Assembly: GCF_900108455.1 (NCBI RefSeq)
Contig: NZ_FNWS01000002.1
Coordinates: 186,001 to 250,000, forward strand
DNA: 64,000 bases
Reading direction: 5' to 3'
DNA from: Fructobacillus pseudoficulneus
Lineage (GTDB): Bacteria > Bacillota > Bacilli > Lactobacillales > Lactobacillaceae
This document shows positions 1 through 9,348 of this stretch, one piece after another; positions within the stretch are counted from its first letter, which is position 1, and each line of letters begins with the position of its first letter. Under the pieces are notes generated by a model. That model did not search any database. It saw nothing but the letters and a program-made list of their open reading frames with translations, and was not told the origin of the DNA. The translations under genes were made by a program, and so were the position numbers.

Positions 1-198
1 ATCAAAGGCCGACCAGTATTGAATCTTTTCGATTTCAGCTTGGGCCAACCATGAGCGGAATTTCGGCAAGTACTCCGACAAAACCGCCAATACCTGTTCA
101 TCATTGCTTAAGAGCAGCTTCGTCAAGGCCAGGGTACTGTCAACCTGGTTTTTTGGATTTGAATTGTCATGCCATGTTGGCAATAATAATACGTTCAA
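1..198 (-). CDS. asp1: Accessory Sec system protein Asp1, N-terminal fragment (cut by window edge)
   Basis: The reading frame opens with a TTG at 198 behind a good ribosome site (AAGGAGAG at 203-210) and runs off the left edge, giving about 66 residues that start MNVLLLPTWHDNSNPKNQ. A short beta strand, Leu-Pro-x-Trp and then an Asn-rich turn is what the start of Asp1 proteins looks like. Asp1 belongs to the SecA2/SecY2 export machinery for Ser-rich adhesins and resembles a non-catalytic glycosyltransferase. The family call leans on the neighbours gtfB and gtfA just upstream (24-bp gap), since only a short piece is visible. The TTG start is inferred from the ribosome site; no ATG lies nearby in frame. 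Confidence 0.6.
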   Translation of the reverse strand, partial: MNVLLLPTWHDNSNPKNQVDSTLALTKLLLSNDEQVLAVLSEYLPKFRSWLAQAEIEKIQYWSAFD

Positions 199-222
199 AG
201 TGCTCTCCTTTATGAACCGACA

Positions 223-1059
223 TTACTCGTCAAGTTGGTCTACTTTATTGAGGGGTAAACCGGCAGATTCCAAAATAGCGTAGTCTGCTGGTCGTACCAA
301 GACCTTGGTAATCACGTGATTTTTCTGCAACAGAACTTCTTTTAGTGCCGGAATGATTTCTTGTTGCTCATCTAAAACGCCAGTCGGCAAGACCAAAGTT
401 GTCCCAGGAATCGCCAAATCAAATTCTCGGCCAAAGCGGCTAATCTGGATTTGATAATTCTTTTTCGCCATCATCACCGCTTTTAAATAGTTTTCCGCGG
501 AAGGGTATTGCTGGCCGCGTTGGTCAATCACCAAGTTCCGCAATCCTTGAAAATAAAAATCTTGCACTAAGATTTTTTTGGCATCCAAATAAAAATCGGA
601 CTGTAACAGCTGACCGTTATGAAAATACTGTTTAGCAAAAAGCCGGCCATTACGCTGATAAATATCCTTGCGGTCAACCTGTCCAGCTGCCGTCAGCCAA
701 GTGACAGCCTGCACCAGGCGATTCGAATTGGCAAACCAGCGCACATCGGCTAGGACCCGGCCAGATGAAACAATACTTTTGGACCAATCTTGGTTCACAA
801 CTAGCTGCGCTTGGTTAGGCACCGGCAGGTCATAAAACCAGAGGCCCTCGCCATCGACTTGCTCTGCTAGGTAGGTTTGACTATACAAGTCATAAACCTG
901 GTGTAACTCGAGCCCCAAATCAATGGCAATTTGGCAGGCATCCTCGTGGGGGCTAGCCAACCAGAGTTCATCTAGGTTGCCCGTCCGCACCTGCTCAATT
1001 TGCCAAGCAACGGCTGAATCAGTTTGTTCATCAAATGTATTGATTAATCCAACGCGCAT
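223..1059 (-). CDS. gtfB: GtfB-like accessory Sec glycosylation co-factor, shorter than usual
   Basis: 278 residues. GtfB is the non-catalytic partner of GtfA; together they put the first GlcNAc on Ser-rich repeat adhesins in the cytoplasm. The middle (about 95-180) is built of repeated short strands such as DRKDIYQRNGRL and DFYFQGLRNLVID, the meander pattern of the add-on domain (DUF1975) shared by GtfA, GtfB and TarS-type enzymes. It overlaps the end of gtfA by 16 bp and is followed by asp1, so the three are translationally linked. Known GtfB proteins are roughly 440 residues; this one ends soon after the add-on domain, so much of the second Rossmann half seems absent. No frameshifted remainder is visible before asp1, so it looks like a compact version rather than a broken gene. 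Confidence 0.65.
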   Translation of the reverse strand: MRVGLINTFDEQTDSAVAWQIEQVRTGNLDELWLASPHEDACQIAIDLGLELHQVYDLYSQTYLAEQVDGEGLWFYDLPVPNQAQLVVNQDWSKSIVSSGRVLADVRWFANSNRLVQAVTWLTAAGQVDRKDIYQRNGRLFAKQYFHNGQLLQSDFYLDAKKILVQDFYFQGLRNLVIDQRGQQYPSAENYLKAVMMAKKNYQIQISRFGREFDLAIPGTTLVLPTGVLDEQQEIIPALKEVLLQKNHVITKVLVRPADYAILESAGLPLNKVDQLDE

Positions 1060-2507
1060 GCAAGCCTCTTTTCCAAATCCACCCAGGCGGACTCGATTCG
1101 ATCCAATTGATAATTTTCAGCCACCTGGACAGCACCGGCAGACAAGGCATCATAGCCCGTAAAACAAGCTAAAATTGCGGCTGACAAATTGTTCACGTTT
1201 TGTTCACGACTCGCATCGTCAACAGCAAAATCAGCTAAATGGCCGTCCTGACCACTAGTGACCAATTCCTTTGCACCAAAGTCATTGGCATAAGAAGCAA
1301 TCGGTAAGGCCACCGATAAGGCCTCTAAATAGGTCAAACCAAATCCTTCCGAATAGGAGGCGGAGACAAAGACGTCATAGGGACGGATGTCCTTGGTTAC
1401 CTGTTGCGACAACCCGGCCAGCTTTACTCGGCTAGCCAAACCTGCATCCTTTGCCTGTTGAACTAACTTGTCCTTTTCGGCCCCGGCACCATAAATGGTT
1501 AAGATCACATCATGTCCCTGTCCAACTAAAATTTTCACGGCATCAATCATTTGATCCAAATGCTTTTCTTGGTGTAAGCGCGAAGCCGTCACCAGGCGCA
1601 TTTGACCGCCTGTCCATTGCTTAGCCGGCGCTACCGTCGTCACCCCACCGACCGGAATTACCACGATTTTATCGATGTTCGCCGCCTTGGTATAACCTTG
1701 TAGGTCACGGTGCATGGCCTCTTTTTGGGCCTTGGTGGCAACCACCAGCGCATCATACTGGTCCAAATGATCCAGTGAATACTGGTAAAAGTTATTAAAC
1801 AGCGGATGCCCACCTAAATTTTCAACGAAATGGTTGGCATGAACCATACCAACAATCTTTTGCTGACTACCACTTTTCTTTGCCCTAACCAAGGCTTCGT
1901 CGTAAAACGTGCCACGGTCAATAAAATAGGTACTTTGACCAAAGTGCTTGTCGAGTTGGGCCAGGAAGAAGGATACTAACTTTTCAAATGTCTGGAAAAA
2001 ATAATTTTCGCCTCGGAAATTTTCCAGCAAAATATTTTGCATGACCTTAACACCAGGTCCTGGTCGATAAGACCAAGTCACACGATGGTCCCCCTGCACG
2101 AGTTCCACCTGGGCATCATCGACAATATAGATTTGGTCTTTTTCACTGTAAAGCTTATCCTTCAACCGCCGAATAGTATAACCGCCGGTTGCTTTCTCCG
2201 TGACAATTCGCTGCGTGTTCGTCTGATCCGTTAAAACTCGGCTCGAAAACGTTCTCAATTGCTTGGACGAACTACCATTTTCCAGGTAGGCGGTCGGGTC
2301 ATCCGCTAGCAAAAAGTCATAGAGGCCGATAACCTCTGCCTCTTTTAAGCCCCACTCCCGCAAATGGGTATGTAATTCCGGCAGCAAGTCAGAAAAGACT
2401 AATTTGAAGGGCATTTTCTTGGCGGAAAAACACTGCGCCCGGTAAAATTCGGCATGTTCAACACCCGAATTGCCGTGGCCAATTCCTTGATTTAAGAAAA
2501 AGTTCAT
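1044..2507 (-). CDS. gtfA: Accessory Sec system O-linked GlcNAc transferase GtfA
   Basis: 487 residues from an ATG at 2507; a longer frame from a GTG exists but the GAGGGGG ribosome site fits the ATG. The protein begins MNFFLNQGIGHGNSGVEHAE, the typical GtfA opening, carries a strand-rich add-on domain at about 95-170 and a GT-B fold C-terminal half with the GT4 features RLVTASRLHQEKHLDQMIDA and SYSEGFGLTYLEALSVALP (nucleotide-sugar site with the E-x7-E pair). It would glucosaminylate Ser/Thr of a Ser-rich surface adhesin before export by SecA2/SecY2. First gene of a gtfA-gtfB-asp1 operon, starting 83 bp past the stop of pta and behind the pta terminator. No adhesin gene is in the window. Confidence 0.85.
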   Translation of the reverse strand: MNFFLNQGIGHGNSGVEHAEFYRAQCFSAKKMPFKLVFSDLLPELHTHLREWGLKEAEVIGLYDFLLADDPTAYLENGSSSKQLRTFSSRVLTDQTNTQRIVTEKATGGYTIRRLKDKLYSEKDQIYIVDDAQVELVQGDHRVTWSYRPGPGVKVMQNILLENFRGENYFFQTFEKLVSFFLAQLDKHFGQSTYFIDRGTFYDEALVRAKKSGSQQKIVGMVHANHFVENLGGHPLFNNFYQYSLDHLDQYDALVVATKAQKEAMHRDLQGYTKAANIDKIVVIPVGGVTTVAPAKQWTGGQMRLVTASRLHQEKHLDQMIDAVKILVGQGHDVILTIYGAGAEKDKLVQQAKDAGLASRVKLAGLSQQVTKDIRPYDVFVSASYSEGFGLTYLEALSVALPIASYANDFGAKELVTSGQDGHLADFAVDDASREQNVNNLSAAILACFTGYDALSAGAVQVAENYQLDRIESAWVDLEKRLACALD

Positions 2508-2550
2508 CCATCCCCCTCGCTTTCTGGCTCCCACCGAATTTTGAAACTAA

Positions 2551-2579
2551 AGAAAAAGTTAACCAATCACTTGGCTAAC
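2551..2579 (-). terminator. Rho-independent terminator after pta
   Basis: Read on the minus strand, a 9-bp stem with one G-T pair (GTTAGCCAA/TTGGTTAAC) and a 4-nt loop is followed by TTTTTCTTT. It separates pta from gtfA. Confidence 0.75.
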
Positions 2580-2590
2580 CTGACTAAGAA

Positions 2591-3580
2591 TTACCGTTGT
2601 GCCAGTGCTTGGGCAGCTGTGATAATCGCTACCTTGACGACATCATCCTTGGAAGCTCCCCGTGACAAATCAGAAACAGGCTTGGCCAATCCTTGCAAGA
2701 TTGGACCAATCGCTTCAAAGCCACCCAAACGTTGAGCAATCTTGTAACCAATGTTACCTGCTTCCAAACTTGGGAAGACAAAGACGTTTGCTTGACCAGC
2801 CACCGCTGAGTCGGGTGCCTTTGCTTGAGCAACCCGTTCAACAACAGCCGCATCAAATTGTAAGTCACCATCAATCTTGTCGGCCAATTCCGGTGCGAGT
2901 TCTTTAGCTAACTTCGTTGCTTGAACCACTTTGTCAACTTGCTCAGCCTTAGCCGAACCCTTAGTTGAAAATGAAAGCATCGCCATCTTTGGATCAATGC
3001 CAAAGACCTTCGCAGTCCGTGCGGATTGAACGGCGATTTGAGCCATTGTTTCGGCATCAATGTCAATATTAATGGCACAATCAGCAAATACAAAACGTTG
3101 GTCGCCCTTTTGCATAATAAAGGCCCCTGAAATCCGGCGTGAGCCTGGAGCAGTCTTAATCAATTGCAAAGCCGGACGAACCGTATCACCCGTTGGGTGA
3201 CTAGCACCAGAAACCATTCCGTCCGCATCGCCAAGCTGAACTAGCATCGTCCCAAAGTAATTGACGTCTTTAAGCCACTTGTAAGCTGTCTTTTCGTCCG
3301 TCTTACCATTACGGCGCTCAACAATTGCTTGAGCCATCCGTTCCTTTTGGCTATCTGCCACCAAGGCCAAATCAATGATTTCGATTTGGTCCAAAGTCAA
3401 ATCACGTTCTTTAGCAACCGCTTGGATGGCACTTGTATCACCCAAAACAATCGGATGAACAAGACCTTCTGCCGCTAATTCTACCGCCGCACGCAAAACC
3501 CGGCTATCTTCGCCTTCTGGAAAAACCAATCGAAGATTTTGACCCTTAATTTGTTCTTTAAACTGATCGAAAAGTGACAT
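2591..3580 (-). CDS. pta: Phosphate acetyltransferase
   Basis: 329 residues, the length of the short, single-domain Pta of Firmicutes. It interconverts acetyl-CoA plus phosphate with acetyl-phosphate plus CoA. In heterofermentative lactic acid bacteria it links phosphoketolase-derived acetyl-phosphate to acetyl-CoA and the ethanol branch (inference for this strain). The PTA_PTB fold is seen in LRLVFPEGEDSRVLRAA at the start, the active-site run DADGMVSGASHPTGDTVRP near residues 118-136, and MLSFSTKGSAK further on. The ATG at 3580 has a GGGAGCA ribosome site. It lies 66 bp after ung, on the same strand, and ends at its own terminator. Confidence 0.95.
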   Translation of the reverse strand: MSLFDQFKEQIKGQNLRLVFPEGEDSRVLRAAVELAAEGLVHPIVLGDTSAIQAVAKERDLTLDQIEIIDLALVADSQKERMAQAIVERRNGKTDEKTAYKWLKDVNYFGTMLVQLGDADGMVSGASHPTGDTVRPALQLIKTAPGSRRISGAFIMQKGDQRFVFADCAINIDIDAETMAQIAVQSARTAKVFGIDPKMAMLSFSTKGSAKAEQVDKVVQATKLAKELAPELADKIDGDLQFDAAVVERVAQAKAPDSAVAGQANVFVFPSLEAGNIGYKIAQRLGGFEAIGPILQGLAKPVSDLSRGASKDDVVKVAIITAAQALAQR

Positions 3581-3646
3581 TTCTCTGCTCCCTTTTTACT
3601 AAGCAATCTTTTTCTAAAGTATATCAAAAAAATAGTCTTCTTTGCC

Positions 3647-4321
3647 CTATTTTAACCAGTCAATCGCCCCTTCTTCATGCTTTTTTAAGAATTGGTTTAC
3701 CTGGGAAAATGGTTTGGACCCAAAGAAGCCGCGATAGGCTGCTAAAGGGCTTGGATGTGGTGCCTTCAGCACTAGATTATTAGTTTGATCAATCAACTTT
3801 TCCTTTGACTGAGCCGGCTTGCCCCAAAGGACAAAGACCACCGGCTGATTGCTGGCGCTGGCTGCTCGAATAATCGCATCCGTTAGCGGCTCCCAAATCT
3901 GTTTTTGATGGCTGTTGGCTTGATTTTCGACAACCGTTAAAACAGTGTTTAGGAGCAAGACCCCCTGGTCAGCCCAACTAGTTAGGCCATGGTGACTGCG
4001 TTCTTGACCCAGGTCTGCCGCTAATTCTTGCAGGATATTGCGTAAGGATGGTGGCATTTTTTGATCGTCTGGCACTGAAAATGCCAACCCCTGAGCCTGG
4101 TGCGGCTGATGATAGGGGTCTTGCCCCAAAATCACCACCTTCGTCTGGGCCAGCGGCGTCGTTTTTAAAGCAAAAAAGACGCGGTCACGGTCAGGGTGAA
4201 TCACCTGGTCCGAGGAGTAGACCTTGTCCAAGAATTGTTGCACCAAAGTCGGATAATCATTTGGTAAGTACTGAGCCAATTGCTTGTCCCAATCAGTATT
4301 CGTCAGGTGAAAGTCGGCCAT
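3647..4321 (-). CDS. ung: Uracil-DNA glycosylase (family 1)
   Basis: 224 residues. Removes uracil from DNA to start base excision repair. The water-activating motif GQDPYH is at 66-71 (catalytic Asp68) and the Leu-intercalation/His motif HPSPLAAYRG is at 189-198; the Ser-to-Ala change after HPSPL is common. The length is normal. The ATG at 4321 follows GAGGAG. The gene is divergent from the methyltransferase-like gene at 4423 and directly upstream of pta, a pairing common in lactic acid bacteria. Confidence 0.95.
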   Translation of the reverse strand: MADFHLTNTDWDKQLAQYLPNDYPTLVQQFLDKVYSSDQVIHPDRDRVFFALKTTPLAQTKVVILGQDPYHQPHQAQGLAFSVPDDQKMPPSLRNILQELAADLGQERSHHGLTSWADQGVLLLNTVLTVVENQANSHQKQIWEPLTDAIIRAASASNQPVVFVLWGKPAQSKEKLIDQTNNLVLKAPHPSPLAAYRGFFGSKPFSQVNQFLKKHEEGAIDWLK

Positions 4322-4368
4322 GGTATACTACTCCTCAGAAATCTCTTTAATATTAATGTACCAAAGCA

Positions 4369-4401
4369 AAAACCGGTGTCAAAGACTTTCACACCGGTTT
4401 T
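4369..4401. promoter_or_regulatory. Perfect 11-bp inverted repeat between two divergent genes
   Basis: AAAACCGGTGT at 4369-4379 and ACACCGGTTTT at 4391-4401 form a perfect inverted repeat with an 11-nt gap. Each side has a short A/T run, so it resembles a bidirectional terminator, but it lies between the starts of ung and the 4423 gene, where no transcript should end. It could be an attenuator in a leader, an operator, or a relic of a lost gene. Confidence 0.6.
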
Positions 4402-4422
4402 AACCTTTCTTAAGGACTTCGC

Positions 4423-5157
4423 ATGATCACTAGGGAAAAAATCACTGAATTAACAGAAAAATATCAAAACCGTCCCGAAGCATTAGCTAAAATTGAGGCG
4501 GTTTCAGCAACCTTGACTGCACTTGACCATCACCAATTACCACAGCAGCCACTACCACCCTTGCCCTACTCCTATCAAGCCCTACGGCGCCAACCAGCTC
4601 TCTTGCCGCTTGATGACGTACTTGCCGACTTGCGCTCATCCTTAATCGAGCAATATGGACTCTGGTTTTTGCCAAATCAGGCTTGGCTCAATGACCTTAG
4701 TCGCTGGCTGAATCACCGCCCGCTCATTGAACTCATGGCCGGCAATGCGGCCATTAGCGCCGGTCTACAAGGACTAGGTGAGACCGTCCTGGCCGTCGAT
4801 ACCTTTGATTGGCTCGGCCAAGATAATGAGCGGCCAGCCCCCTGGACCCAGGTCATTCAAGACGATGCCCAAACGGCGGTTCAAAAAGCCATTCAGCGTC
4901 GATCCCCTTTTGACTTTGAAAACGACCCAGTTTTTCTGCTCTCCTGGGCACCCGATACCACCGAAGACGATTGGCGTCTGTTAACCTATCTTCGGCAGCA
5001 TTTGCCAGATTTCACCCTCGTAGTTATCGGAGAAAAAGATGGCGCTACTAACTCCAAAAAGTTTTGGCAGGAAGCCAAGCTGGACCGGCCAAAGGCTTTA
5101 AATCAGCACTACCAGCCCTTTGATACCATTCAGGATGCTGTCTATTTGGCTCATTAA
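4423..5157 (+). CDS. Putative class I SAM-dependent methyltransferase-like protein
   Basis: 244 residues, not matched to a named enzyme. After an N-terminal helical region (1-100) rich in Pro and Leu, residues about 105-132 read LIELMAGNAAISAGLQGLGE, then VLAVDTFDW: this is the glycine-rich motif I and acidic motif II of a Rossmann methyltransferase (E-x-M-A-G-N, then V-x-A-V-D). A later LLSWAPDTTEDDW could be the motif IV strand. The substrate is unknown. It stands alone on the plus strand with an AAGGA ribosome site and a strong terminator behind it. Alternative: a degenerate non-catalytic Rossmann protein. Confidence 0.6.
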   Translation: MITREKITELTEKYQNRPEALAKIEAVSATLTALDHHQLPQQPLPPLPYSYQALRRQPALLPLDDVLADLRSSLIEQYGLWFLPNQAWLNDLSRWLNHRPLIELMAGNAAISAGLQGLGETVLAVDTFDWLGQDNERPAPWTQVIQDDAQTAVQKAIQRRSPFDFENDPVFLLSWAPDTTEDDWRLLTYLRQHLPDFTLVVIGEKDGATNSKKFWQEAKLDRPKALNQHYQPFDTIQDAVYLAH

Positions 5158-5165
5158 TTCTAAAC

Positions 5166-5197
5166 AAAAAAGGGAAGGGAAATCCCTTCCCTTTTTT
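5166..5197. terminator. Bidirectional terminator between the 4423 gene and cls
   Basis: A perfect 14-bp stem (AAAAAAGGGAAGGG/CCCTTCCCTTTTTT) with a 4-nt loop works on either strand between two convergent genes. Confidence 0.9.
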
Positions 5198-5199
5198 AT

Positions 5200-6666
5200 T
5201 TATAAGATTGGCGCCAATAGGCGCGCCACATACTGCTTAAAGGTCAACCACCGGCCCTGCTCAGCAAAGCTAGCTGGTGTCTGCAAAGTCGACAATTTCA
5301 AGTCATCTTGATAATGCTTGGCTAACTCTTTGGCCACCTTTGAATCGTACATAAAGGCATTAATTTCAAAATTCAGCTTAAACGAACGAAAATCAAAGTT
5401 AGCAGAACCAACCGAAGCCAAGTGGTCATCCACCACTACCGTCTTCGCATGTAAGAAACCATTCTGGTAGTAATAGACCTTGACCCCATATTCAGCCAAT
5501 TGGGATGCATAATATTGGGTGGCCCGATAAACAAACATATGGTCTGGCATACAAGGAACCATAATCCGAACATCAACTCCCGAATTAGCCGCAATTCGCA
5601 AGGCATCGAAAGTCGAATCATCCGGAATCAGGTATGGTGTCTGAATCCAGCAGCGCTTTTTAGCCAGCTGAATCAAACGAATGTAGCCCATCTTAATTTG
5701 CTCATCATCATTTTCGGGACCAGAGGTAACAATTTGTAAGTTCGTCCGCCCCTGATTTTCAGCCACTAGTGCCGGGAAATACCGGTCGGCCGTTACCTGC
5801 ATTGGGTGCTTGGGGTCTGAAGCGTTCCAGTCCAACAAGAAGTGTTCCTGCAAATAATAAACACCCGAACCAGTCAACCGCAAATGGGTATCACGCCAGT
5901 GACCAAACTTTTTGTGCCGACCAAGGTACTGGTCACCAATATTAAATCCACCGACGTAGCCAATTTGGCCATCAATCACCACAATCTTGCGGTGATCACG
6001 GAAGTTCAACTGAAAATCAATCAGGGTGAACCGTCGCTTCAAGAATGGTGCGGCATAGCCACCAGCTTGCCGTAGCGGCTTAAAAAAGCTTTTGAGGGTT
6101 CCAAACGAGCCCAAGGCATCATAGACAACATGGACCTCGACACCCGCTTGTGCCCGTTCCACCAAAATGTCGCGGATTTCATGCCCGATTTCGTCACTAT
6201 AAAAAGTATAAAATTCCAGGTTAATACTTTTCTGAGCGGCTCGTAAGTCGGTCTTAAGTTGTTCAAAGAAAGCCTGACCGCTGGTTAAAATCTGTACCTG
6301 ATTAGACGTTGCCAAAGAAGTTTGATTCAAATTTTGAAACAGGGTTACTAAAGACCGTGCCTGACGTAACGATGCTTCCGATTCATGACCTGATTTGACC
6401 TGCTGGCCAAAGGACTGATTAGCAGCTGTCATCAAGGCCTGAATCTTATCATTTATCGCCGTTGTATCTTGCCTTTGATAGGCAAACAACCGCCGTTGTG
6501 ATAGCTTTCGACCGGCAAACGAATAGATAATAAAACCAAGGACCGGAATCAGCGTCAACACTAAAATCCAGGCCCAAGTCGCTGCGATATCTCTTGGTTC
6601 ACGAAAAACCGTAATGAGCGCAAATATCGTGTTAATAATAAAAATAACCGCGAAGGTAATCAGCAT
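5200..6666 (-). CDS. cls: Cardiolipin synthase
   Basis: 488 residues. Joins two phosphatidylglycerols into cardiolipin at the membrane. Two hydrophobic segments (about 1-20 and 32-50) anchor the protein, and two phospholipase-D motifs are intact: HRKIVVID at 225-232 and HAKTVVVD at 406-413. The length matches bacterial ClsA-type enzymes. The ATG at 6666 follows AAGGATGAGAG. It is the last gene of a run starting at rimM, 50 bp behind apt. Confidence 0.93.
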   Translation of the reverse strand: MLITFAVIFIINTIFALITVFREPRDIAATWAWILVLTLIPVLGFIIYSFAGRKLSQRRLFAYQRQDTTAINDKIQALMTAANQSFGQQVKSGHESEASLRQARSLVTLFQNLNQTSLATSNQVQILTSGQAFFEQLKTDLRAAQKSINLEFYTFYSDEIGHEIRDILVERAQAGVEVHVVYDALGSFGTLKSFFKPLRQAGGYAAPFLKRRFTLIDFQLNFRDHRKIVVIDGQIGYVGGFNIGDQYLGRHKKFGHWRDTHLRLTGSGVYYLQEHFLLDWNASDPKHPMQVTADRYFPALVAENQGRTNLQIVTSGPENDDEQIKMGYIRLIQLAKKRCWIQTPYLIPDDSTFDALRIAANSGVDVRIMVPCMPDHMFVYRATQYYASQLAEYGVKVYYYQNGFLHAKTVVVDDHLASVGSANFDFRSFKLNFEINAFMYDSKVAKELAKHYQDDLKLSTLQTPASFAEQGRWLTFKQYVARLLAPIL

Positions 6667-6716
6667 CTCTCATCCTTTGCTTCATGGACCGGTATCAGGC
6701 TAAAATCCAATCACCC

Positions 6717-7253
6717 TTAGTATTCCATCAAGGCCACAAAGGGTACTTCACCGGCTTCCATGATCTTCTCTCGACCATGCAAATCTTCTAATTCGATAAT
6801 AAAGGCTACTCCAGCGACGACGCCGCCAAGTTCTTCAACAATCTTACGAGTGGCGTTAATCGTACCACCAGTTGCCAATAAGTCATCAACAATCAAAACT
6901 CGTTGTCCTGGACGAATAGCATCCTTGTGGATTTCAAGTTCATTCACACCACCATACTCCAGGGTGTAAGAAGCAGAAACTGCTTCACGAGGCAACTTAC
7001 CAGACTTACGTGCTGGCACAAAACCAATGCCTAAAGCATAGGCCAAAGGTGAACCAACGATAAAACCACGTGATTCAGGACCAGCAATTAAGTCCACATC
7101 TAAGTCCTTGGCAAAGTCGACAATTTGGTCAATGGCTTCCTTGTAAGCTTTACCATCCCCCATCAAAGGTGAGATATCGCGGAAGGAAACACCTGGTTCG
7201 GGATAATCTTCCACTGTGGCAACATAATCATGTAAATCAATTTTACTCATCAT
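6717..7253 (-). CDS. apt: Adenine phosphoribosyltransferase
   Basis: 178 residues. Salvages adenine with PRPP to AMP. The PRPP-binding signature [13 protein letters not shown] lies near residues 113-125, and the type I phosphoribosyltransferase fold starts with [18 protein letters not shown], typical of Apt. Two ATGs in tandem offer the start; the annotated one is the first. It sits between recJ and cls. The recJ-apt order is common in Firmicutes. Confidence 0.96.
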   Translation of the reverse strand: MMSKIDLHDYVATVEDYPEPGVSFRDISPLMGDGKAYKEAIDQIVDFAKDLDVDLIAGPESRGFIVGSPLAYALGIGFVPARKSGKLPREAVSASYTLEYGGVNELEIHKDAIRPGQRVLIVDDLLATGGTINATRKIVEELGGVVAGVAFIIELEDLHGREKIMEAGEVPFVALMEY

Positions 7254-7272
7254 CTATCTTCCTCATGCCGGT

Positions 7273-9348
7273 CTATCCGGCGAAATACCGTTGGTAAGTA
7301 ACTGAATCTTCCAAGGGCTTTTTACTTGTACTTGGCAAGCATAAAATTGTCCCTGCATTCATTTTAACAAAATGAAGGTCCAAAAAAACCTGAATCATTA
7401 ATTTAAATTGCTTTTCTTGCATTGAAAGTTCGGATAATACGCTTTCAAGATGGCTAATCACGTCCAAATCTTGGTGTGAATACAAATATTTATACAAACG
7501 GGCAAAGTCGGCATTCGTCGTTTGACGAATCACAGCGGCTAAGGACATCCCCGACCGCGGCTGAATAGCCTGGGCCGCTTGCTCCAACTTATTGGTTGCT
7601 GAGGCAACTGCCTGACCAACCGCTGACTTTGGTTGAACCGCATTAAAAGCAACGTCTTCTAGCATTAGCTGCAAACGAGTTTTACCGGCAAAGGTATTGA
7701 TACCAACCTTACCAGCCATCGTTGCTGATTGCTGTCCTTGCGCCTGCTTGACCAGGTCTGGCTGATTAAAGGCCAGAGCCTCGACCTGACCACGGCCACC
7801 AGCAAAGTTTAACTTCAAGTGCTGCTGGTCGGCCCCCATCGTTTGAACACCCTGTAAAGCAACGTCCTCCAGAGCCAAAATTGGCTGTGGGTTGCCTTCG
7901 CCAAAGGGTTCTAACTGGGATAATTGTTGGTAAAAACCAGGTGTAAGCATTTGCGGCTGTACCACCAAATTAATCTTCAACGGCTGGCTTTCAAAGGTGA
8001 GGTCGTGTGCCCCCTCCTTGACCAGCTCCATCACAGTGGCTAGTTCATCTGCTGCAATACCGACTCCAAGCGCGCCTGCATGACCACCAAAAGTGACATA
8101 ATGTTCACTGAACTGAGCTAAAAAGGCGTGCAAATCAAAACCGGCATAGGACCGACCGGATCCCTTATAAATCCCATCCACTAGGGACAAGACCACCACT
8201 GGTTTATGAACCAAATCGACTAAGCGTGCCGCCACGATTCCTAAGATTCCTTGATGCCAGTTCTCACCTGCTACGAGCAAGACATTACTGTCGGCTAACG
8301 TTGAATCGAGTGCCTGCACCTTGGCCTCAGCCAAAACACTTTCCACCAAATCCCGACGCTCATCGTTTAGTTTTTCAACTTGCTTAGCCATTGCTTTAGC
8401 CGCTTCGGGATCTTTGGTCAAAAGTAGGTCTAAGCCTAACTGACCATCAGCCAAACGACCAATTGCATTTAACCGTGGCGCAATTTTAAAGCCAATCGTT
8501 TCAGCCAAAACCGGTTGGCCACTGCTATGCTTGGCACTCTTTAGCAATGCTTCTAGGCCAGGGCGAGGCTTTGTTTCAATTTCCTTTAGGCCCCAGGTCA
8601 CAAAGGCCCGATTTTCATCGGTCAAAGGCATCACATCAGCGACTGCCCCCATCGCTACCAAGTCCAAAAATTCCGTTGGCAAATCCACTAGTGATTCGGC
8701 CGGCTGGCCATCTGCTAAGATTGCCTGAGCGACTTTGAAGGCGACTCCAGCACCTGAAAGACCCGCAAAGGGGTAGTTTCCTTCCGGATGTAGCGGATGA
8801 ATAATGGCGTAGGCATTTGGTAATTCTGCCGGCAAAGCGTGATGGTCTGTGACCACAACGTCGACACCAGCGTCCATTGCCCAATTAATCGCTTCGTTAC
8901 CACTCACCCCGTTGTCAACGGTAATAATCAAGGTGGCCCCAGTTTCTTGAATCAAGCGCTTATAGGTGGCAAGGTTTGGACCATAACCATCCGTAAAGCG
9001 ATTAGGAATATAGGGGGTCACATCGGCGCCAAGTGAAAGCAGGGTTTCGACCATAATGGCAGTACTGGTAATCCCATCGACATCATAGTCGCCATAGACC
9101 AAAATTTTTTCACCGGTGAAGATTCCTTCTTGGATTCGTTCAACCGCAACATCCATTTGATAGAACTCGGCTGGGTCATGAATACTGGCAAAATCCGGGT
9201 GTAAAAAGGCTTCCGCTTTTTTAACACTATCCAGACCGTTTTGTACCAAAAAGCCAGCCGTCACTGGGTTTAAATTCAATTGTTTTTGTAATTGCTGGCT
9301 AATTGCTAAATCAGGTTGTTCCTGCAACTGCCAATTACTTGGAACCAT
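7273..9348 (-). CDS. recJ: Single-stranded-DNA-specific exonuclease RecJ
   Basis: 691 residues from the ATG at 9348, chosen because AAGAAGGAG lies 5 nt upstream; an upstream extension of 17 codons has no ribosome site. RecJ degrades single-stranded DNA 5' to 3' in recombination and repair. DHH-phosphoesterase motifs are clear: [12 protein letters not shown] near residue 80, then VDNGVSG and VTDHHALP; the DHHA1 part contains [15 protein letters not shown] and HAGALGVGI. The C-terminal 150 residues form the extra domain of Firmicute RecJ. Its start overlaps the end of rnz by 14 bp, so translation is probably coupled. Confidence 0.95.
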   Translation of the reverse strand: MVPSNWQLQEQPDLAISQQLQKQLNLNPVTAGFLVQNGLDSVKKAEAFLHPDFASIHDPAEFYQMDVAVERIQEGIFTGEKILVYGDYDVDGITSTAIMVETLLSLGADVTPYIPNRFTDGYGPNLATYKRLIQETGATLIITVDNGVSGNEAINWAMDAGVDVVVTDHHALPAELPNAYAIIHPLHPEGNYPFAGLSGAGVAFKVAQAILADGQPAESLVDLPTEFLDLVAMGAVADVMPLTDENRAFVTWGLKEIETKPRPGLEALLKSAKHSSGQPVLAETIGFKIAPRLNAIGRLADGQLGLDLLLTKDPEAAKAMAKQVEKLNDERRDLVESVLAEAKVQALDSTLADSNVLLVAGENWHQGILGIVAARLVDLVHKPVVVLSLVDGIYKGSGRSYAGFDLHAFLAQFSEHYVTFGGHAGALGVGIAADELATVMELVKEGAHDLTFESQPLKINLVVQPQMLTPGFYQQLSQLEPFGEGNPQPILALEDVALQGVQTMGADQQHLKLNFAGGRGQVEALAFNQPDLVKQAQGQQSATMAGKVGINTFAGKTRLQLMLEDVAFNAVQPKSAVGQAVASATNKLEQAAQAIQPRSGMSLAAVIRQTTNADFARLYKYLYSHQDLDVISHLESVLSELSMQEKQFKLMIQVFLDLHFVKMNAGTILCLPSTSKKPLEDSVTYQRYFAG

